From: Actinomycetota bacterium
Lineage (GTDB): Bacteria; Actinomycetota; Thermoleophilia; RBG-16-64-13
Direction: 5' to 3'
Length of the DNA stretch: 7,258 bases
NCBI GenBank assembly: GCA_003157225.1
Contig: PMIZ01000484.1
Span: 1 to 7,258 of the forward strand
Part shown: positions 4,867 through 7,258 of the stretch, piece by piece
Layout: each line of letters begins with the position of its first letter
Numbering within the stretch: position 1 is the first letter of the stretch
Notes under the pieces: generated by a model
Databases searched by the model: none
The model's input: the letters and a program-made list of their open reading frames with translations, nothing else
Told to the model about the DNA's origin: nothing
Translations under genes and position numbers: made by a program

Positions 4867-6485
4867 TAGTCGCCCGCTTTCCACGAGTCGTCTCTGTCGG
4901 CCGGAAACACGTTGGGAACGTACGCCGTCCAGTCGCTGACGGCGTTGGGGTCGAGAGCCGCCTTGATCTTCTGCATCCAATTGGCGTAGTTGTCATAGAG
5001 CGGCGACCAGTCTTCGACGATGTGGGTTATTTGCTCGAGCTGGAGCCCACCGACCAACGAGGGAATGCCGTAGCGTGGGAACTTGCCCTTGGGATCGTAG
5101 GTCTCGGCAAGGAGTTTCCGCGCGCCCGCCAGAGAGACTTCGTCGAACGGGTCATACTGGAATACCGTCTCGAGATGAGACCCGATGCTGTAGTTCTCGT
5201 AGGGATAGTGAACGGCGAACGCGCCGGGATTCACGAGCGCGCCCTCGTCGATGTACTTCTCGATGTCCGGGAGCGACTCTTTGCGCTGCCGCTTGACCAG
5301 GTCCTGCGACATGTCCCCGGTGTTGGACATCCAGAAGTCGGTGGCCAGCCGGAAGGTCTCGCGGACCGTACCCATGCTCCAGAACAGGTAGTTCTGCCGC
5401 CAGGCAAGCTCCTCGGCGGTGTTCAGTTCGGGGACGAGGAAGCCTCCAAACTGTTCCGCCACGTTCAACAGGCATTTCTCCCGGTACTTGAGAGCGCGCT
5501 CACTCGGACCGCCGAGCATCACCTGCAAGGAGCGGTTGAGAACATCGATCTGGTCCGGCGACCCCTGCTGAGCCATGGCCCACATCTCGTCGTTGCCCTC
5601 ACCGACGTGGCCCCCATGGATCTTCGCCATTGAGTAAGCGATCTCGGCCTGGCCTATCGCCCGCACGGCGTCGAACAGCAACTCCTCGGTGGGGAAGGTG
5701 AGAATGTGGAAGCCGAAACCGTCCAGCACCTTCGCAGGATGCTTCAAGGACGGCAAGGGCCCTTCGAACGACCACTCCCCGGGCCCGTACCAGGGATACA
5801 GCTTGACCGCGGCTTTGGTGATCACGCCGTGGCCGCCGTTCGCCCCGGACTGCCCCCGAAGGATGCCGCGCATGCTGATGCCCGGCCCATCCCCGGAGAA
5901 CCAACCCCGTCCGGCTTCGGCGGAACCGAGCGTGAAGAGTTCGCCGTTCGGCAGCACCCACTCGGCCCCCAGCACGTTCCGACCGAGGCCTCCCGTGAAC
6001 ACCTGCGTGATATTGGCGCCGAAGTGCGCGCAGGAAGCAGCCACCACGCCGGCGCTCGGCCCGCAGCACACGGGCGGATAGAACAGCCCCATCTTCGCGA
6101 GGACGAGCTGCAGGCGGTAGCTGTTGACGTACGGCTCCACGATGGCCCGGCAGTTCTTCTCGTCGATGTCGACGATGCGGTCCATCCGGCGCAGGTCGAG
6201 CGTGACCGAATTCTCGCTCGCGAGCGAAAGGCTTACGTTCTCGAATCCCGAGGAGAAAGGCTTGAAGAGGATCCCGTACCGGTTGCAGGCGCGGACGATC
6301 TTCTGCACTTCGTCGGTGTCCGCCGGAAGGAGTACCGCGCCGGGACGGGTGGAGAACTTGTCGTCGTAGAACAGCCTGTTGCCCCACACCTGGTTGTAGG
6401 TGTCGAGGATGGCCGTGTCTTCGGTTATGAAATCAGGGCCGACAATGTCTTCGAGGGCCAGATAGGCATCCTTCTTGAGCGCCAT
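4866..6485 (-). CDS. FAD-linked dehydrogenase, PCMH/VAO (GlcD-like) superfamily, substrate unknown
   Basis: This is a 539-residue flavoenzyme. The FAD-binding domain covers about residues 42-230. It opens with FSTRPGAVLLPADTDEVQKI (44-63), then PFSSGF (76-81), LDLRRMDRIVDID (96-108), GVVAASCAHFGA (146-157), RNVLGAEWVLPNGEL (169-183) and GQSGANGGHGVITKAAVKLY (211-230). The rest is a C-terminal cap and substrate domain ending with KAALDPNAV (508-516). The length and this ending resemble the VAO/4-cresol dehydrogenase branch more than GlcD, whose GEHGIG motif is absent. Enzymes of this fold oxidise 2-hydroxy acids, alcohols or phenols. The neighbours suggest that the Fe-S CCG protein and/or EtfAB accept its electrons. 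A strong AAAGGAGG site 8 bases before the ATG fixes the start at 6485; the frame is open further upstream, but that part is Arg-rich and overlaps the previous gene. A twin cysteine (Cys140-141, in PPVCCGPSAG) sits in the FAD domain. The fold is sure, the substrate is not. Confidence 0.88.
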   Translation of the reverse strand: MALKKDAYLALEDIVGPDFITEDTAILDTYNQVWGNRLFYDDKFSTRPGAVLLPADTDEVQKIVRACNRYGILFKPFSSGFENVSLSLASENSVTLDLRRMDRIVDIDEKNCRAIVEPYVNSYRLQLVLAKMGLFYPPVCCGPSAGVVAASCAHFGANITQVFTGGLGRNVLGAEWVLPNGELFTLGSAEAGRGWFSGDGPGISMRGILRGQSGANGGHGVITKAAVKLYPWYGPGEWSFEGPLPSLKHPAKVLDGFGFHILTFPTEELLFDAVRAIGQAEIAYSMAKIHGGHVGEGNDEMWAMAQQGSPDQIDVLNRSLQVMLGGPSERALKYREKCLLNVAEQFGGFLVPELNTAEELAWRQNYLFWSMGTVRETFRLATDFWMSNTGDMSQDLVKRQRKESLPDIEKYIDEGALVNPGAFAVHYPYENYSIGSHLETVFQYDPFDEVSLAGARKLLAETYDPKGKFPRYGIPSLVGGLQLEQITHIVEDWSPLYDNYANWMQKIKAALDPNAVSDWTAYVPNVFPADRDDSWKAGD

Positions 6486-6493
6486 GGTCTGAG

Positions 6494-6501
6494 CCTCCTT
6501 T
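6494..6501 (-). promoter_or_regulatory. Strong ribosome binding site of the FAD dehydrogenase gene
   Basis: AAAGGAGG on the minus strand, 8 bases before the ATG at 6485-6483, is a full match to the anti-Shine-Dalgarno sequence. It lies in the 17-base gap after the stop of the preceding gene, and it decides the start against the longer open frame reaching 6719. Confidence 0.9.
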
Positions 6502-6502
6502 C

Positions 6503-7258
6503 CTAGAGCGCCTGGCGGACCAGGTCGACGATGTCGTACATGCCGATCGTTTCGCCGGACTCTTCGGCCGCATCGGTGAAGTTGCGAGTGCACCAACCGC
6601 AGGCACTGACGATGGCCTCGGCCCCGACGGCCCGCGCTTCTTTGAGCCTCTCGTTCCCGGTCCAGGTGGCGAACTCCGGGTAGGCGTCTTTCACGCCGCC
6701 CCCCGAGCCACAGCACCACGCGGACTCACGGGTGCGATACATCTCGACCAGTTTGAGCCCCGGAATGCTCCGGAGGATCTCGCGGGGAATGTCGTAGACA
6801 CCGCTTGCGCCCCGCCGGTACTTCTTGGGCGGGTCGTGGACGATCACTTGATTCATCACCTTGACCTCTGTGCCCTTCCAATGAACCCAGGGCTCAGCCA
6901 GCCGGCCGAGGTGGCACGGGTCGTGGTACGTGACCGTGAGGGGCACCTGCTTGGTCAGGCGCAGCTTGCCCTCGCCCAGGAGCCGATGGATGAACTCGGT
7001 GATGTGTAGCACCTCGATCCCGGGATTCTGCTTGCCCATCTTGTCGTACGTGACCTTGAAGTGCTGGTAGCAGTCGGAGCAGGGAGTGACGATCGTCTTG
7101 ACTCCGGCTGCCTTGACCACTTCCTGGTTGTGCTCGGAAAACTTGGTGAACTCGCTGATATAGCCCTGTTCATAGGCCTGTCCGCCGCAGCACGACTCGT
7201 CGCGGCCCATGACGCCCACGTCGACGCCTGCCTCGAGCAGCAGCGAGAGCGCTCCCCG
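6503..7258 (-). CDS. HdrD/GlcF-like (Fe-S) protein with two CCG domains, C-terminal part (runs off right edge)
   Basis: The frame is open from the right edge to TAG at 6505-6503, giving 251 residues of the C-terminal part. The codons before the internal GTG at 7219 and ATG at 7210 still read as family sequence (GALSLLLEAGVDVGVMGRDE), so neither is the true start. Two CCG domains are visible. The first has ESCCGG near fragment residues 22-26 and CSDC near 60; its leading Cys is outside the window. The second has DPCHLGR, then WCCGSGGG, then CGWC. These bind [4Fe-4S]-type clusters in HdrB/HdrD, GlcF and DsrK proteins. The stretch between CHLG and the CCG of domain 2 is 66 residues, about 30 longer than the 34 in the EMO-type protein of this operon. 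As in glcDEF-type operons, it probably passes electrons from the FAD dehydrogenase encoded 17 bases downstream. Any N-terminal ferredoxin or membrane domain lies outside the window. Confidence 0.88.
   Translation of the reverse strand, partial: RGALSLLLEAGVDVGVMGRDESCCGGQAYEQGYISEFTKFSEHNQEVVKAAGVKTIVTPCSDCYQHFKVTYDKMGKQNPGIEVLHITEFIHRLLGEGKLRLTKQVPLTVTYHDPCHLGRLAEPWVHWKGTEVKVMNQVIVHDPPKKYRRGASGVYDIPREILRSIPGLKLVEMYRTRESAWCCGSGGGVKDAYPEFATWTGNERLKEARAVGAEAIVSACGWCTRNFTDAAEESGETIGMYDIVDLVRQAL

Noticed and set aside
6486..6719. N-terminal extension of the FAD dehydrogenase
   Set aside because: The 78 codons are Arg-rich out-of-frame readings of the preceding Fe-S gene, and AAAGGAGG marks the ATG at 6485.
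7208..7219. GTG (7219) or ATG (7210) as the start of the HdrD/GlcF-like gene
   Set aside because: Codons further upstream, out to the window edge, continue the CCG-domain sequence (GALSLLLEAGVD), so the gene is truncated by the window rather than starting here.
1..7258. CRISPR arrays, tRNA or rRNA genes, insertion sequences, phage genes
   Set aside because: No regularly spaced repeats, no tRNA- or rRNA-like sequence, and no transposase, integrase or terminal repeats were seen on either strand.

Overview
The window is a GC-rich bacterial segment in which every supported gene lies on the minus strand. It holds a compact respiratory redox operon (about 310 to beyond 7258), a strong intrinsic terminator, and at the left edge the first codons of a type IV pilin-like gene. 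A quinone-linked ETF branch, b-type-cytochrome/CCG-domain proteins, GGAGG-type ribosome binding sites and a PilD-type prepilin suggest an anaerobic or facultative menaquinone-using bacterium, for example Desulfobacterota or another deep uncultivated phylum. This placement is inferred from gene content and has not been tested phylogenetically.

In transcription order (right to left) the operon encodes: (1) the C-terminal 251 residues of an HdrD/GlcF-like protein with two CCG domains, running off the right end (6503-7258); (2) a 539-residue FAD-linked dehydrogenase with a PCMH/VAO-type FAD domain (4866-6485); (3) EtfB (4078-4866), overlapping the dehydrogenase stop by one base; (4) EtfA (3032-4027); (5) a 732-residue membrane Fe-S oxidoreductase with a NarI-like b-haem domain, two [4Fe-4S] clusters and two CCG domains, of the ETF:menaquinone oxidoreductase (EMO) type (791-2989); (6) a small carboxymuconolactone decarboxylase-like protein (310-762). 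Gaps are 17, -1, 50, 42 and 28 bases, which supports one transcript. A 10-bp GC-rich hairpin followed by a U-rich run (218-253) ends it.

Inferred working model: the FAD dehydrogenase and its Fe-S partner oxidise an unidentified alcohol, hydroxy-acid or phenolic substrate. Electrons pass through EtfAB to the membrane EMO and into the quinone pool. The CMD-like protein has lost the CxxCxxxH motif of AhpD-type peroxidase relatives and may act on the substrate or product rather than as a redox enzyme. The substrate cannot be read from the sequence.

Beyond the terminator, 57-217 is a non-coding leader, AT-rich near the start codon, with a sigma-54-like promoter match and an inverted repeat. It precedes a prepilin start (1-56) whose signature G/FTLVE is unmistakable, although only 18 full codons are visible.
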